Shown in pieces: positions 1 through 7,501 of a stretch of DNA of 21,706 nt. The stretch is taken from positions 1 through 21,706 of IMG/VR virus record IMGVR_UViG_3300012353_000009. One strand, given 5' to 3'. The notes below the pieces were generated by a model. It was given only the letters and a program-made list of their open reading frames with translations. It was not told the DNA's origin and ran no database searches. Made by a program: the position numbers and the translations under genes. Origin of the DNA: a virus. The first letter of the stretch is position 1; each line of letters begins with the position of its first letter.

Positions 1-864
1 CTCGTAGCGAATCTGGATGCGCACGACTTCCTGGTTGATGGCGTCCAGCCAGACGATGTAGGGCTCTTCCACGCCGTCCTCGTCGAGGTCGAGCCAGCGG
101 TGCTGCTCGAGTACCAGGCAGTAATCGGACGCGTCTCTGTGGCCTTCCTGGAACCCCATAATCGTGTCCACGACGTCATCGGCCGGGTTCTTGCCGGCAA
201 CGCTGCCGCGGCTCGACCACGGCATCAGCGGCTGGTTGAAATAGCCGGTCGACGCCAGCTTGTTGGCGTGGTGACGCGGCACCCACTGAATCTCGGTCTT
301 GCGGCCGATGTCGTCGAGCATGCGCGGCCCGGTGCCGTACGGAATGATGAGGTCAGTCGCCCGCACATTGCGCACCGCCAGGCGCCCGGTCACCGGGTCC
401 ATGAAGACCTTCGAGAACATGCAACCGTGCAGCGGCAACGCCATCAGCATGGCGTCCTTGGCCTGGCGGTAGTCCGAGCCGCGGTCGAGCAGCTGCCACT
501 GCAGGTACTTCTCGACCCTCTGCGCCCGCTCGAGCGACATCGGATCGACGGCACCGGTCGGAACGCAGCGGATCATCTTGCGGCCGCGCGCCGGAAACAT
601 CGCCTTCGATGCGCGCGCGTGGAACTGGTCGCAGGCTTCGGCGAGGATCGGCAGGCTGTCGTCGCTGGCTCCCTCGAACGGCTTCTCGGTCTTGTCGCGC
701 TGGAAGTAGATTTCTATCCACTTCGCGTGCATCTCGCGCCACTCCGAACAACTCTCGGCGTCCGGGGTGAACTCTTCCTGCACCATCCGGCCGGTGTTCT
801 TGAGCTTGTCGGCATCGAGCTGAGGACTGATATCGCGCAAGGTCGGGTGAAGAAGCGAGGGCAT
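1..864 (-). CDS. Portal protein, P22-like, 3' end cut by window edge
   Basis: The dodecameric portal forms the DNA entry/exit vertex of the capsid and binds terminase and the adaptor. The frame opens with ATG at 864 and stays open for 288 codons to the left edge, so the C-terminal part is missing. The N-terminal region has the portal-like stretch YFQRDKTEKPFEGASDDSLP around residues 53-72, which is followed by a run that continues to AMFPARGRK. Near residues 255-285 there is the hallmark LEQHRWLDLDEDGVEEPYIV, typical of P22-type portals. The start is three bases after the tailspike stop, with a modest GGGAAC upstream, so it is coupled to that gene. The position after the tailspike is unusual, because portals normally sit near terminase upstream of the capsid gene. 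Family assignment comes from recognised motifs, not from a search. Confidence 0.82.
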   Translation of the reverse strand, partial: MPSLLHPTLRDISPQLDADKLKNTGRMVQEEFTPDAESCSEWREMHAKWIEIYFQRDKTEKPFEGASDDSLPILAEACDQFHARASKAMFPARGRKMIRCVPTGAVDPMSLERAQRVEKYLQWQLLDRGSDYRQAKDAMLMALPLHGCMFSKVFMDPVTGRLAVRNVRATDLIIPYGTGPRMLDDIGRKTEIQWVPRHHANKLASTGYFNQPLMPWSSRGSVAGKNPADDVVDTIMGFQEGHRDASDYCLVLEQHRWLDLDEDGVEEPYIVWLDAINQEVVRIQIRYE

Positions 865-867
865 CGG

Positions 868-2772
868 TCAGTTCCCGTAGGCGACGTAATTGCAGAGAAT
901 GCCGACGCCGGCTTCGGTCACACCGCTCGTCGCATTCACCGTACGCGTGGTGAATCCCGTCTGATTCACGATCCCTACCGACATAACCATGTCCTCCCGG
1001 CCGGACGTATTGTCGCCGTTCGTGAGCGAAACCATGAATGCGGCATTGGTGAACGGCCGGGTGAACAGCACGGTCGATTCACCGCCGGCACTCACCACCG
1101 CCTGGCCCCACCGCATCTGAATGCCGTTCTCGAAGTCGGCATGACCGGGATTCGCGGCGCTGACCTCGATGCCGATGAAATTGCCGACGCCGGTGTTGAC
1201 GTAACGCGTCGTCACGCCGGATTGGAACGTGTTCATGGCACCGACGCGGACGTTCCGCGTGTTGCCGTCCAGCGAGATACCGGTCGACGCGAACTCGAAG
1301 CGGTTGTTGTCGATGCCGCTGTCGATCAGCTTTTCGCACAGCACCGCCAGCGGCGAGCCGGTAGTCATGGCGAAGGTGTTGCCGTTCACATTGCAGCTGT
1401 GCGCGGTAACGTCGAAACCCTGCAGATAGACGCCGATGGTGTTCGTCAGCGCCGTCGGCGTGTTATAGAACGTCGTGCCGGTGATCAGTGCCTCGCCGAC
1501 GTTGCGGCCCCACACGCCGACATTGCTGACGTTGAAGTGGCAATCCTGCACGTTGAACTGCGGCGCAGCGAAGGACGAGCCGCTGCCCGGACCGAAGAAC
1601 AGGGCGCCATAACCGCAACCGACGAAGTTGCAGCCCTCGATAAAGCCGCCCTCGATCTGCTCGAAGCTCACGCCGTTGATGTAGTAGTAGAACGAGCAAT
1701 CCTGGACGAGGAACTCGACCGGGTGCCCGTTCTGGTAGCTGTTGCCGACGCCGTGGTGCCGGATGGCGTAATTGCTGCCGGCATAGCTGCTGTCGTTGCC
1801 GGCGGCGCTACCCTGAATCCAGCCGGTGAACGAGCAATTGCGCACGTTGCCCTTGATGCCGGCGATGCTCTCGATCCCGGTGCCCCAGCCGGAATTGAAC
1901 TGCGCTGCGCTGCCGCCCGAGAAGAATACATTCTCGACGGTGAAACGCGGGCTGTCGCGATCGAAAATGAAGCGATCCTGGCCGGCGGTGCTGCCGGACA
2001 CCACCACCTGCGAAGTGTAGTCCAGCTTGATCGCCGTTCCCGCCGCACTCGACTTGGCGGTCATCAACGACATGTCGCGAAAGTGGTGGTAGTCGTGATT
2101 GTGCCGGCCGACGCAGTGGAATCCGTCGCTGCTCGCCGAGCTCGACCATCGCAGCAATGTCGTGCCGACGCCATCGCCGTAGGCGTAGACGTTGCCGGAC
2201 GCAGACACCTGGCCCTCGAGGCGATAGATGCCGCCGGGAATGTAGAGCGCCGCCGCGGTCGTCTGCACCGCAGTGAACGCCAGCTTGAACGCCGCCGTGT
2301 CGTCGGTGGTGCCGTTGCCGACCGCACCGAAGTCGCGCACGCTGTAGACGTCCGATCCCTTGCGATTGACGCTGCGCGTCGTAGAACCGACGATGCCGAG
2401 CTGGAAGTCGATGACCCCGGCGCTGGCCGGCGTGACGTTCATGATGCCGGCGACGGCTGCGGTCGTAGCGGACTGGAACAGCTGCAAGCCGACTGCGCCG
2501 GCCACGTGCGTGGTGGCGCTTACGGCCGAGAGGATGTCGAGAAAACCGACCGCGCCGCCGCCGACTCGAATGGCTGCGTCGACCTGCCACTCCGGCATGC
2601 TGCTTTCGATCCAGCTCGAGAACTGCGCCTGCGTCGGCGCATCACCCGCCTGGAACCAGCTCTTGACGGTCGTTTGATGCTCTAGGGCCACGATCAATGC
2701 TCCGGAAGTGATGACGCCGGGGAAATAGGTGTTGGGAAAATATACGACAGGAAAATAGCTATGTACGAACAC
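868..2772 (-). CDS. Tailspike with pectate-lyase-type beta-helix
   Basis: This is a 634-aa receptor-binding and probably polysaccharide-degrading spike. Residues 1-20 contain three YFP repeats (SYFPVVYFPNTYFPG). Residues 31-60 carry a phage N-terminal signature (TTVKSWFQAGDAPTQAQF), probably for attachment to the tail. Residues 144-162 (SVRDFGAVGNGTTDDTAAF) are the classic opening of the Pectate_lyase_3 beta-helix, which runs to about residue 540 with many short Asn/Gly/Phe-rich coils. Residues 555-634 start with WGQAVV and end YVAYGN, resembling the gp53-like fibre C-terminal domain. The first codon is GTG at 2772, overlapping the stop of the zinc-ribbon gene by 14 bases. No better in-frame ATG lies nearby. 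The enzymatic residues cannot be fixed from sequence alone, so lyase, hydrolase or plain binding all remain possible. Confidence 0.85.
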   Translation of the reverse strand: MFVHSYFPVVYFPNTYFPGVITSGALIVALEHQTTVKSWFQAGDAPTQAQFSSWIESSMPEWQVDAAIRVGGGAVGFLDILSAVSATTHVAGAVGLQLFQSATTAAVAGIMNVTPASAGVIDFQLGIVGSTTRSVNRKGSDVYSVRDFGAVGNGTTDDTAAFKLAFTAVQTTAAALYIPGGIYRLEGQVSASGNVYAYGDGVGTTLLRWSSSASSDGFHCVGRHNHDYHHFRDMSLMTAKSSAAGTAIKLDYTSQVVVSGSTAGQDRFIFDRDSPRFTVENVFFSGGSAAQFNSGWGTGIESIAGIKGNVRNCSFTGWIQGSAAGNDSSYAGSNYAIRHHGVGNSYQNGHPVEFLVQDCSFYYYINGVSFEQIEGGFIEGCNFVGCGYGALFFGPGSGSSFAAPQFNVQDCHFNVSNVGVWGRNVGEALITGTTFYNTPTALTNTIGVYLQGFDVTAHSCNVNGNTFAMTTGSPLAVLCEKLIDSGIDNNRFEFASTGISLDGNTRNVRVGAMNTFQSGVTTRYVNTGVGNFIGIEVSAANPGHADFENGIQMRWGQAVVSAGGESTVLFTRPFTNAAFMVSLTNGDNTSGREDMVMSVGIVNQTGFTTRTVNATSGVTEAGVGILCNYVAYGN

Positions 2773-2941
2773 ATTCGAGAACCTTGTTCATCAATTCTTT
2801 AGTCCGGCGGTCGGCGATAATATGGGATATGGCAATAACACCATCGTTGCATGATGTTCTACTGTAGTTTTCTACCGATTCCAGAGACGCCCCACACCGG
2901 CGGCAGAAACAACTTCCGAAATCCCAATCATGTTCCGTCAA
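2759..2941 (-). CDS. Small zinc-ribbon-like protein (60 aa)
   Basis: This 60-aa protein has a likely metal site made of His4, Cys13, Cys16 (CRRCG) and Cys31, in the order HDWDF...CFCRRCG...SC. The H-x8-C-x2-CG pattern at the N-terminus is typical of small phage proteins of unknown function. The frame begins with TTG at 2941, overlapping the stop of the long fibre gene by 14 bases. No in-frame ATG exists before residue 50, so TTG is the only start that keeps the metal ligands. It ends in TAG inside the start region of the tailspike. It sits between two receptor-binding-type genes, which might suggest a chaperone or regulator, but that is inference. Confidence 0.6.
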   Translation of the reverse strand: MTEHDWDFGSCFCRRCGASLESVENYSRTSCNDGVIAISHIIADRRTKELMNKVLECVRT

Positions 2942-5900
2942 GAGTCACCACCGTTCGATTTCCGCCCGCATCTACCGTCGCGTCGATGCGGTTTTTGGTG
3001 TCGCCGACGTCACGAATGAGCACATTGGTGGTCGCCGCACCGGACAGCTTGCCGGCAACCGCCGAGAGGATGATGCGCAGCGCCTGGCGCACCGTCATCG
3101 AGCCTTCCAGCGTGTCATCCAGGATTTCATCCACCGCCGAAGCAGCGAGAGCATTCGCATCGATCGCCGATGCCGCAAACGAGCTTGCGCCGATGGCGGA
3201 GGCACCGAGAAGCCCCAAAGTGGTAGCCGCGAGATTGACGGTGGCGCCGGGAGTTCCGACGTTGTTCCAATCGACGCCTGCCTCGCCGCCTGTCGAGACG
3301 TCCAGCGTTCGGCCGGCCACTGTCGGTTGCAACGGCGCTTCCCCCGCAACATAACTCGCCACCTCCACCTGCGGCCAGCCGGCGGTGACGACAGCCGCAA
3401 CGCTGGTGCCGGCCCACATATTCACGTTGACGCTGCCGACGACACCGCCCGGCGCTCCGGGCATCGCGCTGGCACTCGAGTGCGCCCACATCTGCAGATC
3501 GGCCATGACATTGCCGACGTTCAGCACATTCGGAACGGTGCCTCGCCATTGAGCTACATTGGCGCTGACCAGCACGTTCGTGCTGATCGAGGCCATATTG
3601 GCCTGCAGCACACCTTCGGCGCTGACATTGCTTATCGCCACCAGCCGCGTGCTCGGGGCACCGGCGGTGACGATGCCGGCGACGCTGCCGTGATTCCAAT
3701 AAACCACGTCGACCGGAATAGCGCCAGCCGTCGTGATGGATGCCACCGCCCTGCCGCCCCACGAGCTGACGTCGACGCTGCCGGCAGCCCCAGGTGCGCC
3801 GGGCATCGCGCTCGCCGAGGAGTGCGCCCACATCACCACGTCGGACTGCACATAGCCGGCGTTCAGCACGGCCGGCGTAGCGCCGCGCCAGGTTATGACG
3901 TTGACATCCGCAGCCGCACCGCCGGGTGCCTCCATCCATGATGTCGCGACAATTCCGAACTCATCGCCTGCCGAAACCTCGAACGGTAAGGCCGCAAAGG
4001 TAACGACGTTGCCGGTCTGACCGGTGATGCGGCGCATCGCGCCGTTGCAGGTGCCGGTGGTGAAAATAATGATCGACCCTTTATAGAGGTCGGTCATGCT
4101 CCGAATGTTGTTCGACGAAACCTGCGTGGTGGTGCTGCCGACGCCGGCTGATCCGCCGGTCCAGAAGATGATCTTCGAATAGGCGTCGTTTGAGATCGAG
4201 CTGTTGTCGAGGACATGCGCCGACATCTTGGCGACCAGCGACTGCACGAGCGTTCCAGACAGCGCCGCCGGAACTGACCCTAGCCACTGCCCGACGTTCG
4301 CCGAGACGAGCACGCCGGTGCCGATCGAGCCGACATTGGCGCTTACGGTGACGTTAGCGGCCGAGATGTGATCTATCATCATCACATCGGCTTTGAGCGT
4401 TCCCTGAGCACTATTGTGATTGACATAGATGAGATCGACCGGGATCGCGCCGGCTGTCGTCGGCACCGTCACCGGGGCTCCTGCCCACGTAACAACGTTG
4501 ACGCTCGGACCGCCGGCCGTCACGACGCCGGCGACGCTGCCGTGGTTCCAGTAGAGCACATCCGCCGGAATGGTCGACGCACTGCCGAGCACGGCCGGAA
4601 CCGATCCGCGCCATTGGCCGACATTTGCCGAGACCAGAACATTCGTCGCGATGGAACCGACATTGGCGCTGACTTTTATCAGCGAAACCGCCGATGCCAT
4701 CTGCGTTATCGTATGAGTCCGCGATGGGATTATGAGAAACTGGTCACCGCTGTTCGGGGCGCTGACGAAGGCTTCGTCGGTGGTGATGACTTTACCGGCT
4801 GTCGCATAAGAGCGAACCACGGCGCTCTGGCTGGCCAGGTCGCCGGTGCGGAACAGGATAAGCTGCTCGGCATAGAAGTCGGTCGAGCCGCTCGGCAGAT
4901 TGGTGATGAACGATGATGTGGTCGGACCCGGTGATCCCGCGCTGACGACTCCGCATACGAATGTCTTATACCACAATCGCTGATTGGCCGGCGTTACCGG
5001 ATCGTCGGATACGGCCACGACATTGACGCTCGGGGCATTTCCGGTGACAACGGCGGCGACTGCCGTGCCGAGCCATTGACCGACATTGGCGCTGACGATG
5101 ATACCGGCAGCTACAGCCCCGATGCTGGAATCCATCCGGCCGGCGACTAGTGCGTTTGGCGCAATACCGGCCCATTGAACCGTGTTGACGCTCAGCAGCC
5201 CGGCGTTGCCGGCGCTGGCGGTGTGGTTGACGTACATCACGTCGACGGGAACAGTACCGGCCGTTACCGGTGATGCGACCGTGGTATGTTGCCATGTCAA
5301 CACGTCGACAGCCGGTATGCCGGCATTGCCGACCGCTATCGCGGCGCTTCCCCATTGCGTCACATTGGCGACCACGGGAGCTTGAGATGCGCTCGCCCCA
5401 TGGTTGAAGTACAGCACATCAACCGGGATGGTTCCCGCCGTCGTAATGGCGGCGACCGCTTTGCCACCCCATGAGCTGACGTCGACGCTGCCGGCCACGG
5501 CACCCGGTGCACCGGGCATCGCGCTTACCGGACTGCCGGCCCAGCTGACGACGTTGATGCTGGGAGCACCGGCGGTGACAACTCCGACAACACTGCCATG
5601 ATTCCAATACACCGTATCCACCGGAATGGTCCCGGCGGTCGTGATCGAGGCTACGCTGGTGTGGTTCCACACATTGACGTCGGCGCGCATCGGCCCGGTG
5701 CCGAAGTATGCATCATAGGTCACCGGGTCGACGACCATAAAGTCTTCCCAAACCTGGAATATGCTGCTGGACGCTGACGGATAGCATGTCCATCTCAGCA
5801 ATCCTAATGTATCTACGTCGCCGGCAGATAGTGCAATCTCATAGAATGGACCGCCGCCGTCTTCATTGGTGAATACGTCTGACTTTGCCGGCCCCCAGTT

Positions 5901-6035
5901 GGCCGCATTTTTCTTAACTCGGCAACCGCCGGAAACAAGATCGGCTCCTATAACGGCAGTAAAACCATCGGACGCCTTTATGAACGGTCCGACGCCGGCA
6001 CAGACTTGTGTGTTTTGCCTAAGCCAGCGCGCCAT
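2928..6035 (-). CDS. Long repetitive virion fibre protein (1035 aa)
   Basis: This is a structural fibre or appendage protein. Residues 1-112 form a conserved N-terminal domain (MARWLRQN...VGPF...VKKNAANW...WEDFMVVDPVTYDAYFG) found in many phage proteins, probably the virion anchor. Residues 116-345, 455-600 and 708-900 are imperfect repeats of about 18-22 residues with the pattern P-x-VDV-x-x-W/Y-x-G/H-S-x-A-x-x-x-TAG, as expected for a beta-structured shaft. Two globular beta domains interrupt the shaft at about 346-440 and 612-700; both end in SGD/AGD-x-F-x-I. Residues 905-1035 are a recognisable C-terminal module with SAVDEILDD, RQALRIILSAVAGKLSGA and DATVDAGGNRTVVTLDG. The ATG at 6035 shares one base with the preceding TAA. 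The N- and C-terminal modules are recognised from phage genomes. Which virion position they occupy is unknown. Confidence 0.8.
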   Translation of the reverse strand: MARWLRQNTQVCAGVGPFIKASDGFTAVIGADLVSGGCRVKKNAANWGPAKSDVFTNEDGGGPFYEIALSAGDVDTLGLLRWTCYPSASSSIFQVWEDFMVVDPVTYDAYFGTGPMRADVNVWNHTSVASITTAGTIPVDTVYWNHGSVVGVVTAGAPSINVVSWAGSPVSAMPGAPGAVAGSVDVSSWGGKAVAAITTAGTIPVDVLYFNHGASASQAPVVANVTQWGSAAIAVGNAGIPAVDVLTWQHTTVASPVTAGTVPVDVMYVNHTASAGNAGLLSVNTVQWAGIAPNALVAGRMDSSIGAVAAGIIVSANVGQWLGTAVAAVVTGNAPSVNVVAVSDDPVTPANQRLWYKTFVCGVVSAGSPGPTTSSFITNLPSGSTDFYAEQLILFRTGDLASQSAVVRSYATAGKVITTDEAFVSAPNSGDQFLIIPSRTHTITQMASAVSLIKVSANVGSIATNVLVSANVGQWRGSVPAVLGSASTIPADVLYWNHGSVAGVVTAGGPSVNVVTWAGAPVTVPTTAGAIPVDLIYVNHNSAQGTLKADVMMIDHISAANVTVSANVGSIGTGVLVSANVGQWLGSVPAALSGTLVQSLVAKMSAHVLDNSSISNDAYSKIIFWTGGSAGVGSTTTQVSSNNIRSMTDLYKGSIIIFTTGTCNGAMRRITGQTGNVVTFAALPFEVSAGDEFGIVATSWMEAPGGAAADVNVITWRGATPAVLNAGYVQSDVVMWAHSSASAMPGAPGAAGSVDVSSWGGRAVASITTAGAIPVDVVYWNHGSVAGIVTAGAPSTRLVAISNVSAEGVLQANMASISTNVLVSANVAQWRGTVPNVLNVGNVMADLQMWAHSSASAMPGAPGGVVGSVNVNMWAGTSVAAVVTAGWPQVEVASYVAGEAPLQPTVAGRTLDVSTGGEAGVDWNNVGTPGATVNLAATTLGLLGASAIGASSFAASAIDANALAASAVDEILDDTLEGSMTVRQALRIILSAVAGKLSGAATTNVLIRDVGDTKNRIDATVDAGGNRTVVTLDGT
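3336..5690 (-). repeat. Degenerate repeat array coding the fibre shaft
   Basis: The fibre gene carries direct repeats visible at both DNA and protein level. One long module (MPGAPG...SVDVSSWGG...VDV) occurs at about 5394-5525, 3651-3812 and, more diverged, 3378-3470. A second (WNHGSV.GVVTAG.PS) occurs at about 5555-5610, 4495-4560 and 3650-3710. A third is VSANVGQWLG/RG, seen near 5060-5100, 4260-4310, 4600-4680 and 3540-3590. Spacing is irregular because two non-repeat domains are inserted. The array is protein-coding throughout, so this is an internal gene repeat and not a CRISPR or regulatory array. Confidence 0.75.
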
Positions 6036-7258
6036 TATGAAGACCTATGCATGTGATCATAATAGAAGTATCCGACAGGAACGGTGGCAGCTGCTGCCGT
6101 CGCATCAAACTGCATAACGATGATACGCTGATACGCCATGTCCAAGCCGGCACCGGTAGCAGAAAGCCTTCCCTGGTATTTAAACTCATGCTGCCCTTGA
6201 CTTGCTGTAGTTATGACCATGAGAGCATTGGGATGCCAGCTCCAAACAGCATCGGCTGCGGTACCCTGGCCCCATATAGTCGTCTCTCCGGCCGTTACAT
6301 TATCCATTACGAAGAAAACCGATTGCGATGCCGTCAGCAAATTCGTGTTTCTGCCTCTCGATGCAGCCAGAACGCCGTATTTAAGACCGCCCTTCATGGC
6401 AAACGAAGTAGTCAATGCAGTTACGAATGATGCGGCCGATATACTTGCCGTAACGTCAGAAGCAGCAATTGTAATCGCGTTGAAAGCGTCGGCCCGCAAC
6501 GCGGCTATGCGCGCCCAGTTGACGTTGGCCGAAACCAATGCACAGCTGGTACCAAACTGGTATTCCAGCGTGTTGGAACCTGCCGCAAAATTCACGATAT
6601 CAACGATCGGAAAACATGAGCTTGGACTGGTAAATCCACCGGCTGAGTACATTCCCATATATCCGGCTGGCGAAAGCCCGGCTGTTCCCTGATGCAATAG
6701 CCTGGCACCGCGATGTTTCTGGCCGCCCTGCTGTATGGCTAGGCCACCAACTCCCATAACAAGATAATTGCCTTGTGTAGCGGGAGTAAATGTTGCCGAG
6801 CATGCGGTGGCCCAGCCGGTAGGATTGACTATCTGATGCAGCGTCTCGGTCGTGCCATAGGCATCGGCGGCAGTTGCCTTGATGGCCCACAGCCGCAGAT
6901 TCCGCACCTCGCTCATCTTGGTGTTAGCGCTGACATGAAGACGAAAGCTGATGTTTTGCGTGCCTACGGATGTCGGTGTAATAATTCTCCGGAATCCGAA
7001 TTGTCCCTCTACATCCGATGCCGTCACCGGCGCGAACATGAAATCGCATACGGTCGCGGTTGCCGCCGTTTCCATATAGACGAGCTGGGCAAATACATTG
7101 TTTTGTAGCTCGGTGGCGCGCACCGACCAGCTGCCGCCGACAAAGTAGGCAGCGCTTGCCTGATTGGTGAAGCTGAGCGCCGTTACCTGAGTGCGCGTTG
7201 CGCTGCTGACGTTTGCCGTCGCCAGCGACTCGATGAAGAAAACCTGACGCGCCGGCAC
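6035..7258 (-). CDS. Virion/appendage protein with three internal repeats (407 aa)
   Basis: I do not recognise a named family. The sequence is beta-rich, without a signal peptide or membrane segment. It shows three related blocks, roughly residues 26-133, 150-260 and 280-390. Each ends in a similar strand pair: NISFRLHVS...VRNLRLWAIKA, LEYQFGTS...NWARIAALRADA and FKYQGRLS...AYQRIIVMQFDA. This suggests tandem jelly-roll-like domains. The start is GTG at 7258, with an AAGAAGG ribosome site six bases upstream inside the preceding 51-codon gene. The ORF ends in TAA that shares one base with the fibre ATG. Base composition is AT-richer than its neighbours, hinting at separate acquisition. Position before the fibre and tailspike suggests a tail or appendage component. 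Confidence 0.72.
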   Translation of the reverse strand: MPARQVFFIESLATANVSSATRTQVTALSFTNQASAAYFVGGSWSVRATELQNNVFAQLVYMETAATATVCDFMFAPVTASDVEGQFGFRRIITPTSVGTQNISFRLHVSANTKMSEVRNLRLWAIKATAADAYGTTETLHQIVNPTGWATACSATFTPATQGNYLVMGVGGLAIQQGGQKHRGARLLHQGTAGLSPAGYMGMYSAGGFTSPSSCFPIVDIVNFAAGSNTLEYQFGTSCALVSANVNWARIAALRADAFNAITIAASDVTASISAASFVTALTTSFAMKGGLKYGVLAASRGRNTNLLTASQSVFFVMDNVTAGETTIWGQGTAADAVWSWHPNALMVITTASQGQHEFKYQGRLSATGAGLDMAYQRIIVMQFDATAAAATVPVGYFYYDHMHRSS

Positions 7259-7259
7259 A

Positions 7260-7415
7260 TCAGACCTTCTTGAGTCTCGGATTCTTGCGCTTGGCGGCCG
7301 CCGATGCGCCGCGCGAACTCGCCGCGAGAATGGCGTTCGCGCGCTCCTTGCTGACGCCTTCCTTGGCCGCGATCTTCGATGCTACGGCTTTGAATCCGGG
7401 ATGCTTCTTTGCCAT
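7260..7415 (-). CDS. Small conserved basic phage protein (51 aa)
   Basis: The protein begins MAKKHPGFKAVASKIAAKEG and continues with an Ala/Ser/Lys-rich stretch ending NPRLKKV. It is strongly basic and probably helical. Similar small proteins with the KKHPGFKAVA...IA.KEG pattern recur in structural regions of phages; their function is unknown, and DNA or RNA contact inside the head is a guess. The gene overlaps the end of the 39-aa membrane peptide by 34 bases in another frame. It ends in TGA two bases before the GTG of the next gene. A weak GGGA precedes the ATG. Confidence 0.65.
   Translation of the reverse strand: MAKKHPGFKAVASKIAAKEGVSKERANAILAASSRGASAAAKRKNPRLKKV
7265..7271 (-). promoter_or_regulatory. 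Ribosome binding site for GTG start at 7258
   Basis: AAGAAGG lies six bases before the GTG at 7258. It supports the GTG start over the overlapping ATG at 7260, which is out of frame. Confidence 0.55.
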
Positions 7416-7501
7416 TTGTCCCATGCCCACCTGATCGCGCCCGCCAAACCGGCAACGATGAAGCCCTTGGCGAAGATATACAACATCTCTTCGTACGTCA
7501 T
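7382..7501 (-). CDS. Small single-pass membrane peptide (39 aa)
   Basis: This 39-codon ORF begins with ATG at 7501 in a four-base ATGA overlap with the stop of the upstream 224-aa gene. It encodes MTYEEMLYIF, then a hydrophobic stretch (AKGFIVAGLAGAIRWAW, about residues 11-27), then a charged tail ending PDSKP. One transmembrane helix with aromatic residues at the interface is likely. It could be a small holin-like or DNA-ejection membrane peptide, but neither role is shown and no endolysin is adjacent. The exact coupling and the coherent hydrophobic profile are the main support. Confidence 0.55.
   Translation of the reverse strand: MTYEEMLYIFAKGFIVAGLAGAIRWAWDKWQRSIPDSKP

Noticed and set aside
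100-2685. Plus-strand open frame of 861 codons
   Set aside because: It runs antisense to the portal and tailspike genes, which have clear family motifs. Its sequence is Arg/His/Ala-rich without domains, as expected for a shadow of a GC-rich gene. It crosses a gene boundary without any start signal.
2872-2931. ATGA-coupled 19-codon ORF after the long fibre gene
   Set aside because: The overlap resembles others in the operon, but the product has no recognisable features and the competing TTG frame keeps a complete zinc site.
3336-5690. CRISPR-like or regulatory direct repeats
   Set aside because: The repeats are imperfect, lack uniform spacers, and keep one long frame with conserved protein motifs, so they are coding repeats.
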